From contig OY829656.1 in assembly GCA_963691815.1 (NCBI GenBank), positions 9,947,752 through 10,011,751 of the forward strand: a stretch of DNA of 64,000 nucleotides, written 5' to 3'. Below the pieces are notes generated by a model that did no database searches, was not told the origin of the DNA, and worked only from the letters and a program-made list of their open reading frames with translations. The stretch's first letter is position 1, and every line of letters starts with the position of its first letter. A program made the position numbers and the translations under genes. Source of the DNA: Echiichthys vipera. Lineage: Eukaryota > Chordata > Actinopteri > Perciformes > Trachinidae. Shown piece after piece: positions 1-12,509 of the stretch.

Positions 1-340
1 AAAGTTCCTACATTCAACCACAGCCCCCTTGCGTAGGCATGTGGAAAAAAGGGTGCAAATGGAATATTCAGGAAGGTGTTATTTTGTGATACTATTCTCA
101 TGTAGTTTGTATTTTCTACGTGTTACAGACATGTTTGTTACTACTTTTAAAACTTTTTTGAATATTGGTTTTCGATGTGATTTAGATACTCTACCTTAAT
201 TTCCTGCTGCCGAAGTCTGACTTTGATAACACTTTTTGATAATAGTCGGTGCTGTGAAACTAAAAAGTTTTCATTTTTTCTCATTTATTTAATCAAAACA
301 AACTGAAATTATGACAAAAGCAGGATTTTTACCTCTTATT

Positions 341-341
<1 letters not shown>

Positions 342-378
<37 letters not shown>

Positions 379-385
379 GTCTGTG
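342..385. repeat. (GT)n microsatellite
   Basis: Alternating GT run with one C interruption near its right end. Confidence 0.95.
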
Positions 386-568
386 AATGCATGAACTGGG
401 GGCAGGTGGAATCTTACAAACCAGTGAAATGGAAGTCATATAAAACACTTCTGATACGTGGCGCAGGGGGACTGGAAAAGTTTTGGTATGAGTACGTCAA
501 GTGAGGAGTGGCAGGAAGAGGCTTGTGGGTTGACAGAATTCTCGGTCCTCCTCCTGTGTATGTATATA

Positions 569-570
<2 letters not shown>

Positions 571-620
<50 letters not shown>
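571..620. repeat. (TG)n microsatellite
   Basis: About 25 TG units preceded by a degenerate TATG stretch. The long His-Thr and Cys-Val open frames here on both strands are translations of the repeat and not genes. Confidence 0.95.
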
Positions 621-622
<2 letters not shown>

Positions 623-3200
623 GTGGGGGTGGGGGGTTCGAGGCGTCTGCTCATAGCGAAGTGTAAAAGCTACACCAGGGAGCAGGGTGGAGATGAGAAA
701 CAATGAAACCGTTAACAGATACTGAGGACCACACCAGCGAAGTTTGGATACCCAGGAGGAAGGTTAGACACTGCATGGTGGTGTGTTCATTTAAATGAGT
801 ACACACACATTTAAAATGAACAGTAAATACACACGAAGCAACACTTAAGTAATGAAATGCAAAAAGATGTTACAAAAAAAAGGTTTTCTTAGGTTCTTCA
901 GTTAGAACTAAATTAAGTTTCATGTCATTCAAATTCATTAAATTAAAAATGTTTTTTTATAATAATCCAACATTATTGTGTAATTTGATCAAATTTGTTA
1001 CCTTTAATGTGATTAAACATTTAATAACAAAATAAAAGTGGGATTCAAGGCAAAGAAGGCTCAAATAAAATATGTTTCCGCTTATGACAATTGCATTTCT
1101 TGCTGCAATGAAACATGATATGATTTAAATTAAAAATCAGTATGTAATATATCATCACTTTATGAATCCAGTGCACGCACAGACAATATGAATCATAATT
1201 CTGGTTCTTTGTTCTCGCACACTCTACCAAAAGTTTCCACTTTACACAAACAGACTTACTGACAATTAATGAAAATATGTGAATTAATAATTCTCACTCC
1301 TGTGGGTTTTATGACGACTAATGAAGCTGTGGGCGCTTTCTTATCAGCCATTGGGATTAGAGATGATCCTACACTGCCAAGCAATGTGGTGCACGGTCAC
1401 CTTTGTTCATAAGCACATGGAGATTCTCATCAGTAATTCATGAAAATGTATGGGTGTAAGTGGGTAGATAGTGTTAGCGGATGTGTTCTGGGAGACTAAC
1501 GAGGGGGTGAGGGGAGAGCAAAGGTGCCCCGAAAGAGAAGTTTCCTTCATTTGCATCTGACACACTTCACTACTCTGCTATTCAGACAGTACAATCATTT
1601 TAATAACTGTCTGCCTTCCTCTGCCCCCCCCCCCCTCGACTTCTGTTTCTACTGACAAGAAAGATGATGTATCTGCAGACACATTTGCAGCACTTTCAGC
1701 ACTTCTCTTTCCAAATGAGATATGAAAAAGTCCGTTTTGTGCAGGTATTGGGGGGTTCCCTTCCACATTTTAAATATTTCTAACATCTGAAGTCAAACCT
1801 TTTTTGTCTCTACTACTACCTTTGGCAAGTGTTAGTTTTTGTTGAATATTTGCATTTACGTGTGATTTGAGTGAATTATTAACGTCCCTTAAATGTTTCA
1901 AACTCATAGAAAAGTAACATTTGACTTGTAAGCAAACTTCAAATGCAATCATATGTGTAGAGAAATGGATAAATAAATGAATAATAATTAAATGTATGTG
2001 ATGAAATAAAATGAAGAAATTCTCTTACACTTTTATGATTGAAAACAGAGCAATGGCAACTCAGTGTCTCCGTACTTGACACCACACGAGTGCCACTTTT
2101 GTGAATAGTTAGGCTACATTCTTTCTTAATTTGATCAGAAGCTTAAATTGTGGCAAAGGCTCAACTTTTACAGTCAGGAACTTTAAGGTTTTGTAACGTT
2201 AAAAAGATGAGAAGGCTTTATTTCCTCCAACAGTCAAGAGTCAATCTTTGTGTTTTTCTGTCTGGGCGTTGATGAAGTCCTTTCCACCTCACAGTTTGCA
2301 GTGCACAAAGTTTCATCAGTCCTGCCTACGTGTGTGTGTATGTGTGTGCGTGTGTGCGTGTGTGCGTGTTCTTTCTTGACACAAACACAGACGTTAAACA
2401 ACTAACTGAGACGGTGGTCCGAACAGATGAATACAAATCTAAACGGTATGAGAAATGATGACATTTAAAGAGTATTAATTTATGTGACTCCTTCGGTAGC
2501 CTGGAGCGTTAGTCTGTGCGTACTGATTTCCTGTTTAAGCAGCGCTAAACGTTTTCACACGGTTTGGTTTTTTGAAACCACCAATAAAAAAAAAATCCGC
2601 CTAATAAAAAGTGTTTTTTTTCCTCCTGAAAATATGTATTTTAATATTGAATTAAACTTCAAATACAGTGGGGCCGCCTGGGGTTTACTGAGCGCGCTAT
2701 CTGTTGCAACAGGTGCTACAGCGGGAGAGTAAAAAACTATGAAAGAAGTTAAAATGATAACGAAATGTCTAGGTAGTTGATAGAAAATCTTAGAAATTAG
2801 ATTAGTATTTTATGTACATGTAAGTGAATGTGAAATAATGTATCCATATGTTCCCAAAAGAAAAAGGACACGGGAAAAATGGGGAAAATTCCACCACTTC
2901 CGTTAAATTACTGTCTATTTAGTGACCAAAAGAAAAGTGAATATATTTCTCTGTACTCAATTTTAAAAGTTAAAGGTTTGTTAATCCGTTACATGTCCTG
3001 CAGAATAACGCGCACCAAACGGGATCTGATGCTGAGGCGCACCTGCACCGAAACTAAAGGAGTCTCTTCCAGTCAGGTGTAAAAAAAACTAATGTCTCCT
3101 CAAACTCTTGAGAAGAAACGAGCTCGGTTTTTAGAAGTGTTGACCTAAAGCATTTGGGATGAATGTGGAGCTGAGAAAAGCGCGGTGGAAGTCAATTTAC

Positions 3201-3500
3201 CTGCTATTCCTTGAGTTTGCAGTATGAAGTTCTTCCAACTCTCCCCGGCTCCATGTGCAGAAGGTCGCAGCGCCGCGGCGGCCCCATGGAGCTGCGCCCT
3301 GAGTCCCTCCCCTCTCCACTGCACTTCCTCGTTCCAGCCCAACATGACTATGTCTGTGAGCTCGACTGAGGCATTTTGCTCGCTTTTATCCACAGGCCGA
3401 GTCTGCAGCGGGGAGTCGAGCCTCCGAGTCCTTGGCACTTGCTTTGTGCCGTGCCAATAAAAGCTGACACCCAGTAGACCATTACTGGCAGCCATGCATG
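3201..3500 (-). other. CpG-rich candidate 5' exon with splice donor, gene unidentified
   Basis: Between about 3000 and 3530 the DNA turns GC- and CpG-rich inside an AT-rich setting. On the minus strand the block ends in a good donor, AATAGCAG|GTAAATTG, with the exon's last base at 3201. The frame opening at an ATG at 3534 (or an inner ATG at 3495) is open through the donor, but the predicted peptide is low-complexity, Ala/Arg-rich and not recognised, so the exon may be 5' UTR. The upstream border is not defined. In human, IKZF1 follows VWC2 on the same strand and has a non-coding first exon; this block would fit that place and orientation. No IKZF1 coding sequence (no C2H2 finger) is in the window, so that reading is positional inference only. 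Confidence 0.35.
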
Positions 3501-3570
3501 AGATGGGATGAGGCGCGCGAGGAGAGTGGACCATTCATTGTTTATTTATTTCATTCTCACCGAGGAAGCT

Positions 3571-3590
3571 GGGGGGGGGGGGGGGGGGGG
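3571..3590. repeat. G20 homopolymer
   Basis: Twenty uninterrupted G residues just outside the CpG-rich block. It could form a G-quadruplex; its length is likely to vary between individuals or to be a sequencing artefact. Confidence 0.95.
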
Positions 3591-4748
3591 TCTCCTTACT
3601 TGCATATTGGACAGCTCCCCTTCTGTCACCTGTCCTGGCACGCTGTAGCAGTCCATGAAATTAACACAAGTGTTTTCTTTCCCATATAATGAGTTTTTAC
3701 TTTGTCTCTTCTCTTGGTGTTTCATCCATTTGACTTTGCTCTTTCTCTCCAGTTAGTGTCACGGCTTCTGTCCTACCTCACCACACCAGCAAGTGTCCAC
3801 AGTGTGGATTATGTCACCACCTGAGCACAATGATCTTTTACTTTCTGTTTTAACATGCATCCTCACTACTGAGACACCGGCTGGGCCCTGCAGAAGATCA
3901 TCATGCAGATATGCACCTGACATGAGGTTTTCCTTCTAGTTTTGTGTTCAGTAGTCTATGCACTAACCCCATCAGAGATATTTTACTTTTAGACGCTTCC
4001 CTCCATATGAGCTCTGCAAGACTCTTTCTAACTTTAACGTTAGAAGTCCTGCTGTAAAGTCAATCATCTCCATTCAAAACTGCTCGAAAGTGACCGATGA
4101 ACTAAGACATACAACGTTAAATGTAAATGAGTAAAGCGTCAACACACTCTTGAGCCCACAGCACATATAACTGGATGCTGGTGCACCACTTCATCTCCCT
4201 CTAAGCTGCCGTCATTAATGCTGATAGCATGAACATAACATACAGGGACAGTGCACTCCGCTACGGCAAAGCGGCAGCCTTTAAGATGCTTAATAACTAC
4301 TTTCCAATTTTATTATAATGCCAATTTGAGTGTCACTCTCTTGCACAGTGGTGTAGGTAAAGCTGCAGAGTGATAGGTGCCTATATACTGTCCGGAATCA
4401 TTAAAAGAAATATAAATTGTGGATTAATATTGATGGAAATTCTAAATAAATAATGAGTTACACCTCTGGATTGGCTAAAATAAGTCACATCTCATTTTCA
4501 GATATGTTCCATCATTATTATCTCATATGAATATTTGGTGGAGGGGATCTATGCTGTAATTACTGTATTTTAAATTACTGATGTACTCAAAGCTTATGCT
4601 ATTAATTCTTTTTTCCAGAAGTGTACGGTATATTCACAGCTGATCTGAATGTATACTCAATCTCCCTGAATAAGGTTAATTTACCTCACACTGTTGTCTC
4701 TGCTTTACTTTCCCAGTATCCCACTGTCCCCAGGCCCCACGCAAAGCG

Positions 4749-4820
4749 CCCTTATCTCAGGAGAGGCTGTGTGTGTGTTGGATTGCTGAGTCACCTTTCG
4801 TGGGAGGCTGCCCTTATCTC
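4749..4820. promoter_or_regulatory. GATA / NF-E2 / GATA cluster, enhancer-like
   Basis: Two identical 10-mers CCCTTATCTC (4749-4758 and 4811-4820; reverse complement GAGATAAGGG, a canonical GATA site) flank a perfect NF-E2/MARE half-palindrome TGCTGAGTCA (4784-4793). Three sites fall within 72 bp. NF-E2 plus paired GATA sites is the known layout of erythroid and megakaryocytic enhancers such as globin control elements. The cluster sits about 1.3 kb upstream of the minus-strand exon-like block at 3.2 kb. That the motifs are present is direct observation; enhancer activity is inference. Confidence 0.45.
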
Positions 4821-4829
4821 CTAAGCAGC

Positions 4830-7800
4830 ACAACATTCAGGCAGTTGGTTGCAAAAGGAGGAACTTTGGGCAGGATCACTGTGGCCTGCTGTGTCTTCAT
4901 GGCCATATAACGGATTGCAGCAACGCTCGCCGACTTCCTCAAAGCCTCGCGGTCTGCATTATTTTCTCTGAGAGGTCAGAAACTGCAGGTTGTGAACGCA
5001 GGTGTGAAAAAAGGTGCAGGATGAGCGGCTCCAGAGGCCACACGGAGGGAATGCTGGGACTGAAATGTGACTCTGCACTATCAGTGAACACACAGGCGTC
5101 CAATCATGACTGCGGTCTTCCATGCCCCGCAGATACTGTCCCGTCCCAGTGACACAGCAGCTTCACTCACTGTTGGTCGGAGAGGCAAAACAGTGTCAGG
5201 GCAATGATTCAGTCAAGGTTTTAGAGACGTTACTGCAGAGGTGGGATCAATGCTCACCACTGGCTGAGTTGCGGATCATCTTCCTAACATACGTCTACAA
5301 AACATGTGCAAATTGTTTTATATTCATGTGGATTAGCCGACACATTGAAGAAGAATTCTACAGAGGGCTTCAAGGTTTTATAAGATTACTAACTCTGCAG
5401 CCTTTAAGATAATACTTCATGTACGGGCTGTAATCCACGGCTGCAAATCAAACTGAACATAACCCTCTGCTCCTTCAGGTTAATCCACAACCTGAAGCAA
5501 GCCATGTTGCTATAATTAATATCATTACCTGGCAAGTCTCAAAACATCATCAGGCAATGTAGCCGGTCGACTACCGAACAATAGGCTCTGGCTGCTTCTT
5601 ATTTCATGGATCTTTAAGCAGTATTCACGGCTTCACATTTGGAAGCACGTGCAGCATGTAAACCTTAATTGGTTTCAACACCTTAATAAGTCAAAGGCGT
5701 TCAAGACTGATAATCACATTAAATAGTCCAATTTATCTAAAAAGTCAATTGCAAACTGAAAAACTCTTTCTTTAGGAATGCATTATGCTGTGAGGATGTC
5801 AGAGTAAATTAAATTCCCCTCTGCACACTAAAGCATCTATTTCCTTATGGTAATTATCTGCTGGAATAGACGTGTCACTAGAAGGAGTCAGGCATGCTTG
5901 ACATTTAGCCTTTTTATGGAGCAGCGATGAGTAAAAATTAAGATGAGGAAAAGGAAATTAATCTCCAGCCCAGGCAGGCATTGAGAGATCCAGAAGGATA
6001 GTGGCTGAATCAATCATGATGTTTGTGAGCCTGTTTTGAAAAGGAGCCGGTGATGAGATTCAGACCACAGGCTGGAAAATCTGAGGAGGAGGAGGAGCAG
6101 GAGCAGGAGGAGGAGGGGGCTTTTAGCAAATAGAGTTATGATTGCCATGAGAAGGTTTACACGGTTTTATTGGTTTTAAACACAACAGAAAGCAAACAAA
6201 CTTGGGTACAATACATATTTTAAAGTTAGACCCAAAAGATTAATTGGAAAACTGATATTATTTTCATATCTGGGGAAACAGCTAGTAGGGCACAGCCAGT
6301 CACTGTTCCCAGTCTTAATGCTAAGCTACGCTAACCGTTTCTGGACTGGCTTCATATTTAGCACACTGTTATGCAGGGTGGGAGTAAGGGATTACCTTCT
6401 TACCTTTGCAGAGGAGGTCCTGTATTCAGGTCGGTTTGTTTGTTGGTTTATTTGTCTGTCAACATGATTACATGAAAACTAACCAGCTCAATTTTCAAGG
6501 AAAAGGAAGAGGAAGAACCCGTTCCATTTTAGAGCCAACACCAATCACAGTGCAGCTACACAAATGATTTTACCACTTTCTTTAACGCTGTGAGATAGGG
6601 CATGCTCTTGGCCGACGTCTGCGTTCGTGCCCTTGTAGTTTGTTTTTGTTTCATTTGCTCTAAAATTCATAAATGGTTATGGCACAAGCGCAACGATTTG
6701 TGCATGCACAATGGCAGAGGAGACGCAGAGGCAGGACAATGTCCGGCAGTCATTTGTTTTTGGTATGTAAAAAAAAAAATCCCAGTCAAATGAGCTCGGC
6801 AGGAGCTTTATGAAATATTCCAAACGTTATCCAAAGTATTTGGAATATGTTACTGAATTTTAGTAATCTAATGGAATACGTTACAAATTAGATTATTGGA
6901 CATGTCTTCAGTAGTTTGTACTGGAATATGTTTTAAAAGTAGCCCTTCATAGCCCTTGATATGAGAGTGGAAACAATCTCCTCATTGATCTCTTGGCAAA
7001 AAAAACTATATCTTTAAGGGTCTGAAACATTTCCAAAAGTCACAAACAAGTGAAAAAATGATCAGTAATTAGTTTGGAAATGCTTTAGTTAATAGTAGCT
7101 GAGTCTGGACCCTCCATCATCTAATAATATGGTTCATATTGTCTTCCTACTTTTAGGCTTGAAGTCAAGATTGTTGCGAGACGTCAATCACCAACAGAGC
7201 TGTTGGCTGATATCAGGCCAAAAGGAAGAGTGCGTGCTGTAGATGTACTGGATTCACTACAATGCAGGAGAAATGATCAATCTTAACAAATCCACTGTGT
7301 ATGTTGATATGATTTATAACTGAACTGTTAAAGGGGGATTTCACAATAAGTTCTTAGTAACGGTAGTATACAGATTTGCAATATGAAATTTATCCATTAC
7401 ATTACTGAACCGTTGCTGCGTTACTCTGACAATTTTGGAGTCAACTCGTGCACTGTCAGTGTCTTACCAGGAGTTTGAGGTAGGGTTGATATCAGTTCGC
7501 TCTCTGAAGGAGAATGGCCTTATCCAGGACACGTTTGCTTGGTGCAGGAGGTGTGGGGAGGCAGTGAGCATCTAACAAAAGAGGAGAAATGGGACTCCCA
7601 AGTAATTTTAATGATCTTGATGTAATGTTCTTGGCTGGTTTACTAACTTTTCCCGTTAGTCCCCCCCTCCATTAGTTTGTCACCTGGGTTTGTTTGGACT
7701 TGGAGGATGTGTGAAGCCTCACTGTGAGGAGTGCTGCTGCAGTGTTGCTGTGTGCGTCATAAGCTTGCCGTTGATGGTCAGTTAATAACTCTAAAAAGTA

Positions 7801-8770
7801 GGCACGATGATTATTAAAACACTGTTTTGCTTTTTTATATCACATGGTAACTACAGAATATGTGAAGTGTAGAGGATTTCCAGCACATGTAACACATTAC
7901 TTTTGCTGTGGAGTTACTAGTAAAGTAATGCAATTACCTTTTTAATGCCTTATACGTAATGAGTAATTGATTACATTTTTAAGTAACTCGCCCACACCCA
8001 CACAGTCTGTGAAAATAGGTGTACAGTGTGTCCTGTAGCTCTGAATGGTGCTTTCAAAAGTTTAGATGAAATAACCCTCATGAAAGATGCTACTGAGCTG
8101 CATTATGGGAAAAGGGGGATCCGACACTTTTGGTCCACACTAGAGACTAAAACTCAGGATATTTCGGCCTCTGCTGCCTCAGTTCTGACCATTCTTTCTT
8201 TTTTAATCCGCCTCTTGTGAGTCCCCCAACGTTATGGAAAGGTAATGCTTGATCACGGTATGCCCCTTTAATGATGATACATGTATGATAATTGAGATGT
8301 CAATCAGATTTGTGATGCTTCAGTGATCGCACAATCTTCACACGCACAAAATCAGCAGTGTGTTCAAGTACATATCCTTGTGAAATGTAAATCTAGACAA
8401 AATATATAGATGAAGAGAAACAGGAAAACCAACTCATCCCTATTTCCTGTCTAAGCGTGAAGCAGCACAAACCACACACATAAAGCTATAGCTGGCAGAC
8501 ACTTCATAATAATGTCAATTTGCATTGCAGTCACATCTACAGAAAACTAACACCACTAAACAATGTGTGCACACTGTATTTAATGTGTACTTCCTGAGAA
8601 AATGAGCTTGGGTTAATAACAAAATGTGACTCATGGATCTCTTATACCTGCCATTGTTTTACTTTTAAATATGTAACAATAGTGCAGAAAATCCTTACTC
8701 TCCCCGATAATTTTCTGTGTGGTCCCTCTCTTTGCCCTTCATGACAGAAACACAGAGTGTATGTGGGCTA
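4830..8770. other. Non-coding stretch with degenerate repeat fragments
   Basis: No exon supported. It contains a GGA/GCA-rich purine patch (about 6088-6118). Two patches rich in alternating TTAC/GTAA words (about 6838-6905 and 7885-7990) resemble the ends of short fish DNA transposons that carry repeated TAATTACN and GTAACT words. The family is not identified. Confidence 0.4.
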
Positions 8771-8772
8771 AA

Positions 8773-9000
<228 letters not shown>

Positions 9001-11340
9001 AGCGAATGTTTAAGAGGACAATGCAAGAGCTCACTACCCAGAAAACCACTCATCTAAATCAGGGAAATTATGATAATGGGGCATCTCATTATTCTCCAGC
9101 TCACTCCGAATCAGTCACTGACATCACATCATTATAGACGTATTCATATAAACAGATTGGATGGCATAAAAAGGAAGCTGGCACCTTCGAAACTTTCTCA
9201 TCTGCTTTGTCTAATGCCTCCTCGTGTGTTTGTGTGTGACAGGAAGCCCAGGTCTCAGGAAGGGGTTGCAGGGGGTCGTGGTGGTCACCATCCGAGACAG
9301 GGGGGCTGCACGGCCAAAAGTAGGACTCACTGATCCTTTGATTGTCCTGAGAAAATATCACCATTTTTGACTCAGTAAATTATCATTTCTTTTGGATTAA
9401 GTAAAAATGAAACACCAAATAACTAAGACTAAGACTGCTACAGACTGATACTTAAAAAAATACCCACAAACACTTGTGTAATAAACGAGCTTTGGCAAGC
9501 AGAAATCCTGAGGACGTCTGACCGTTGCAGCTGACAGTTAATCAATCCAAGTGCTTGTCTTTTTTTTTATTTTGGGGAAAAAATATGGGAGGCCAGCCTA
9601 ATCAGCAGAGGAAACAGATCTCAGGGGGTGTCGGGCACCAGGAAAATGGATCTAGGTTGTGAAAAACCACGATTACCACGAGCTGCTCTGGATTCAGCCA
9701 TCTGGAGATGCCTGCTCCAAAAGCCGGTAAAGTTCGCTCAACTGGGGCCCAACTAGGAAACAGGTTTACACCCCCTTAACAGACAGCCAACACTCCCAGA
9801 GCGAAGGGATGTTTGCTCTACACACTGAGCTGTGTTAAAGCACTGAAACTTCCATTCATGATCACTGACATTATCACTGTTAAGTTGACTGTTAAACACT
9901 TTTAAAAAAAAATCAATAAATATTTTCCATTGCTCTTGATGCCATTTAAGCAAATCAGAAATCTGCTGGGAAATCTCATTGACGCAACAATGTTATTTTG
10001 CCCTCAAATTAACCTTCTTGTCATTTTCTCCCCAGTTTTCCAAGACTTCCAATTCCCCTCCTGTCTGTCTTCAGGAACGACATCCATTGTTTTTTAATCT
10101 CAGTCGGAACATTTCCAATTACTGTAGTCTTTACTAACTGACCATTAACTTGTATCTCACCGAGCCACTCATCCAAAAAAATAAGATACACATTTAGCCG
10201 ACGCAAATGCCTGAAGAGGTGCCAGTCAAATACAGACAGGCACAAAAAAGAAAGAAGAGCTGAAATACTATTCTAAATAAAATGTAAAAGGAGGAACATT
10301 ATAAAAAAAAAGAATATTAATAATTTGCAATATTAATAAAAGTAATTGTTTTGACATTGTGTCCATCTTGCATGCATATCTGTCAATAACAATGAAGCTA
10401 TTAACGACTCTTTCATTTTATGATTTTATTTCTCTTTTAAAAATCAAACAAATGTATTTTTCTTGAGATGATGGAATTTGTTTTTCTGTTTGTGTTTTTG
10501 ATTAGACCTGATTTGGAAGTGCCACTGTGCAGCTGGATCCTTCTTCTTGTGGTTTGTAGCAACACTGATTTAGGCTTAAAGATGTATTTCTTGGCGAGTT
10601 ATTATCAAGAAGGTTTTACTCTTTGTAAAATGACTACTTCTGTAAACGGCTTCTTTTTTAACTAATTAAGCGTAACCTGTTAAATTTTCAATATTGGCTG
10701 AAAAATGTATCAAACATTTGAAACGCTGAATTTCCCAAGTGTAGCCCACTGCAGTCTTGGTATTAATGATGATTACTCTGAGCTGTATTTCCTTTTCAAG
10801 TGAATAGCAGCAAAAAACGAGCACATCTGTGTGGTGAAGTCAGAGTATAACCTGAAGCATGATGTCAGTAGAGTGCATTAGACCGCCCTCCAGTGGACAT
10901 TTGTGTTCATTCTAATGCAATGTCTAACACCCATATAAAAATAACACTGAGGATATGAGTAGTGGTGACAGATGAAGTCTCAGTGCACAACAGTGGATAC
11001 AGGAGAATGAGAGAATATAAAAACAAAAAAAATAAAGATGATGACATATTTATTAAATAACTGCTAGCAATAAATCAGTAGTGTTTGCTTTGAGTCGTTG
11101 ATTTATGGAGTCAGAGAGCTGTCAGAAAGATGTGTCCATGATTAAAAGATTTGTCTGTGATTCTAACCATTCGTATTCGTAAATAAAAATTCTGCTGTCA
11201 TACACAATTGTTCGGATTAGGATTGTTTTTATGTGAGTATGAATCTAAAATTCTAAATTTTTAGTTAGTTAGTTATTTAATGAAATCCTACTGTTTTAAA
11301 TAATATACAGTTTATGGATGTAAAGACATACTGCTTTAGC
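9001..11340. other. Non-coding stretch, nothing recognised
   Basis: A mildly GC-rich patch at about 9230-9330 has short open frames on both strands that resemble no known protein. The rest is AT-rich with no splice-bounded frame and no repeat that I can name. Confidence 0.4.
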
Positions 11341-11344
11341 TAAC

Positions 11345-11593
11345 AACAGGCTGGCCGGTGATGCTCAGTTCTCCTGGGCACTGCCGAGGTGCTGTTGAGC
11401 AAGGCACCGAACCCTCAACTGCTCGGGGCACCGGTCACTGGCAGCCCCCTTGCTCTAACATCTCTCCATTGGTTGCGTGTATATAGGTCCTGTCTGAGCA
11501 TGTGTGTGTATTTCGGGCCTGAGTGTGTGTAAAATGAAAAAATAATAGAATTTCCCCATTCGCGGGACTAATAAAGGAATTCTTCTTCTTCTT

Positions 11594-11623
<30 letters not shown>
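11345..11623 (+). mobile_element. SINE-like teleost repeat with (TTC)n tail
   Basis: A GC-rich body containing the phrase GAGCAAGGCACCGAACCC and a 3' part ending GGGACTAATAAAGGAATTC runs straight into 14-15 TTC units (11580-11623). From memory, the same body, AATAAAG end and trinucleotide tail recur in many fish genomes as a high-copy retroposon; the tail marks the 3' end, so the insert lies on the plus strand. Family name not assigned. Confidence 0.6.
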
Positions 11624-11624
<1 letters not shown>

Positions 11625-12124
11625 GTGTTTGAATTAGCTACTAGAAATAGAAGTTGGCTTAAGTTGGCTAATTGGCACTGATGAAAACAAAAACAATAAC
11701 CAATTTGAGATATAATGCTGACCAAAATACAGCTTTTAACGATTTATAAAAATTGTGTCAATTGGCGTATAAATCTATCCATTGTATAGGTCTGGTTTCA
11801 ATTCCGCTTTGCTGACTCTGTTCGCAGTCACGTGTAGTTGTTTACAACGAAGCATAAACATTACCACGTGTATATTTGTGTATTGTCATCTGTCATAAAC
11901 AAGAGATTAGGCGTTACGGTACGGTGTGTCACAGTGCTGCAGAGATGAGAGAAAATTAAATACCGGTACATTTTGGTTTTGTTTTATTCTATCAACTACC
12001 GACAACATATTTCCCAAAAGTGAAAAAAAAAAAAGATTGGCATTGGCTAATGACTAAACTAGTCTAAATAACAAAAATATTAAGTCTTTTCAGACCTTGA
12101 ATAATAATATCCCCAAAGCAATTT

Positions 12125-12290
12125 CAGTCAAAAGCAACTGGACTTGGTTATTTGTCTTGGAAGACGTTTCACCTCTCAACCAAGAGGCTTCATCAGTTCA
12201 TGCCTCTCAGGTGCTTGCGTTCTTCCCCATGGGCCTGTGAGCTGGTGGGTACGTTATCAGCTCTGTGTTGCAGGGTTCTGATAACTATTA
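12125..12290 (-). mobile_element. Penelope-like retroelement tail fragment
   Basis: Read on the minus strand, the fragment contains CTGATGAAGCCTCTTGG, GAGAGGTGAAACGTCTTC and AAGTCCAGTTGCTTTTG. From memory this block lies next to the end of GIY-YIG-bearing Penelope-like reverse transcriptases in fish and in many 3' UTRs. No reverse transcriptase or endonuclease coding sequence remains here. Assignment rests on recall, not on a search. Confidence 0.5.
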
Positions 12291-12465
12291 TTTAAAACAG
12301 CACAATTTCATGAAATAAATAACTAAATAAAAATAAATAAATGCTGGATGTGTTACTGACTTTAGCTGTGATGATGCTTCCCCTGAGTTACCGGCGGTGT
12401 CAGTGGGTGCACTGGTGTCAGCCATCCTCGGCTTCGGCGCATCATTCAGGGTTCAATTACTTTCC

Positions 12466-12508
12466 CCTGTGACCTGCCTGTGACCTGCCTGTGACCTATG
12501 TGACGTCA
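12466..12508. repeat. Short tandem repeat ending in a CRE
   Basis: Three near-copies of an 11-bp unit containing CTGTGACCTGC, followed directly by a palindromic TGACGTCA (12501-12508), the consensus CREB/ATF site. No adjacent transcription unit is visible, so the site may be fortuitous. Confidence 0.5.
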
Positions 12509-12509
12509 T

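Larger units (their letters stand above)
1..3190. other. AT-rich non-coding stretch with GT microsatellites
   Basis: No supportable coding exon is seen on either strand. The stretch is AT-rich and carries GT/TG runs at about 342-385, 571-620 and 2331-2370 plus a short C run near 1626. If the splice donor at 3200 on the minus strand is real, this stretch would be the start of a long first intron of a gene leaving the window on the left; that is inference only. Confidence 0.5.
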
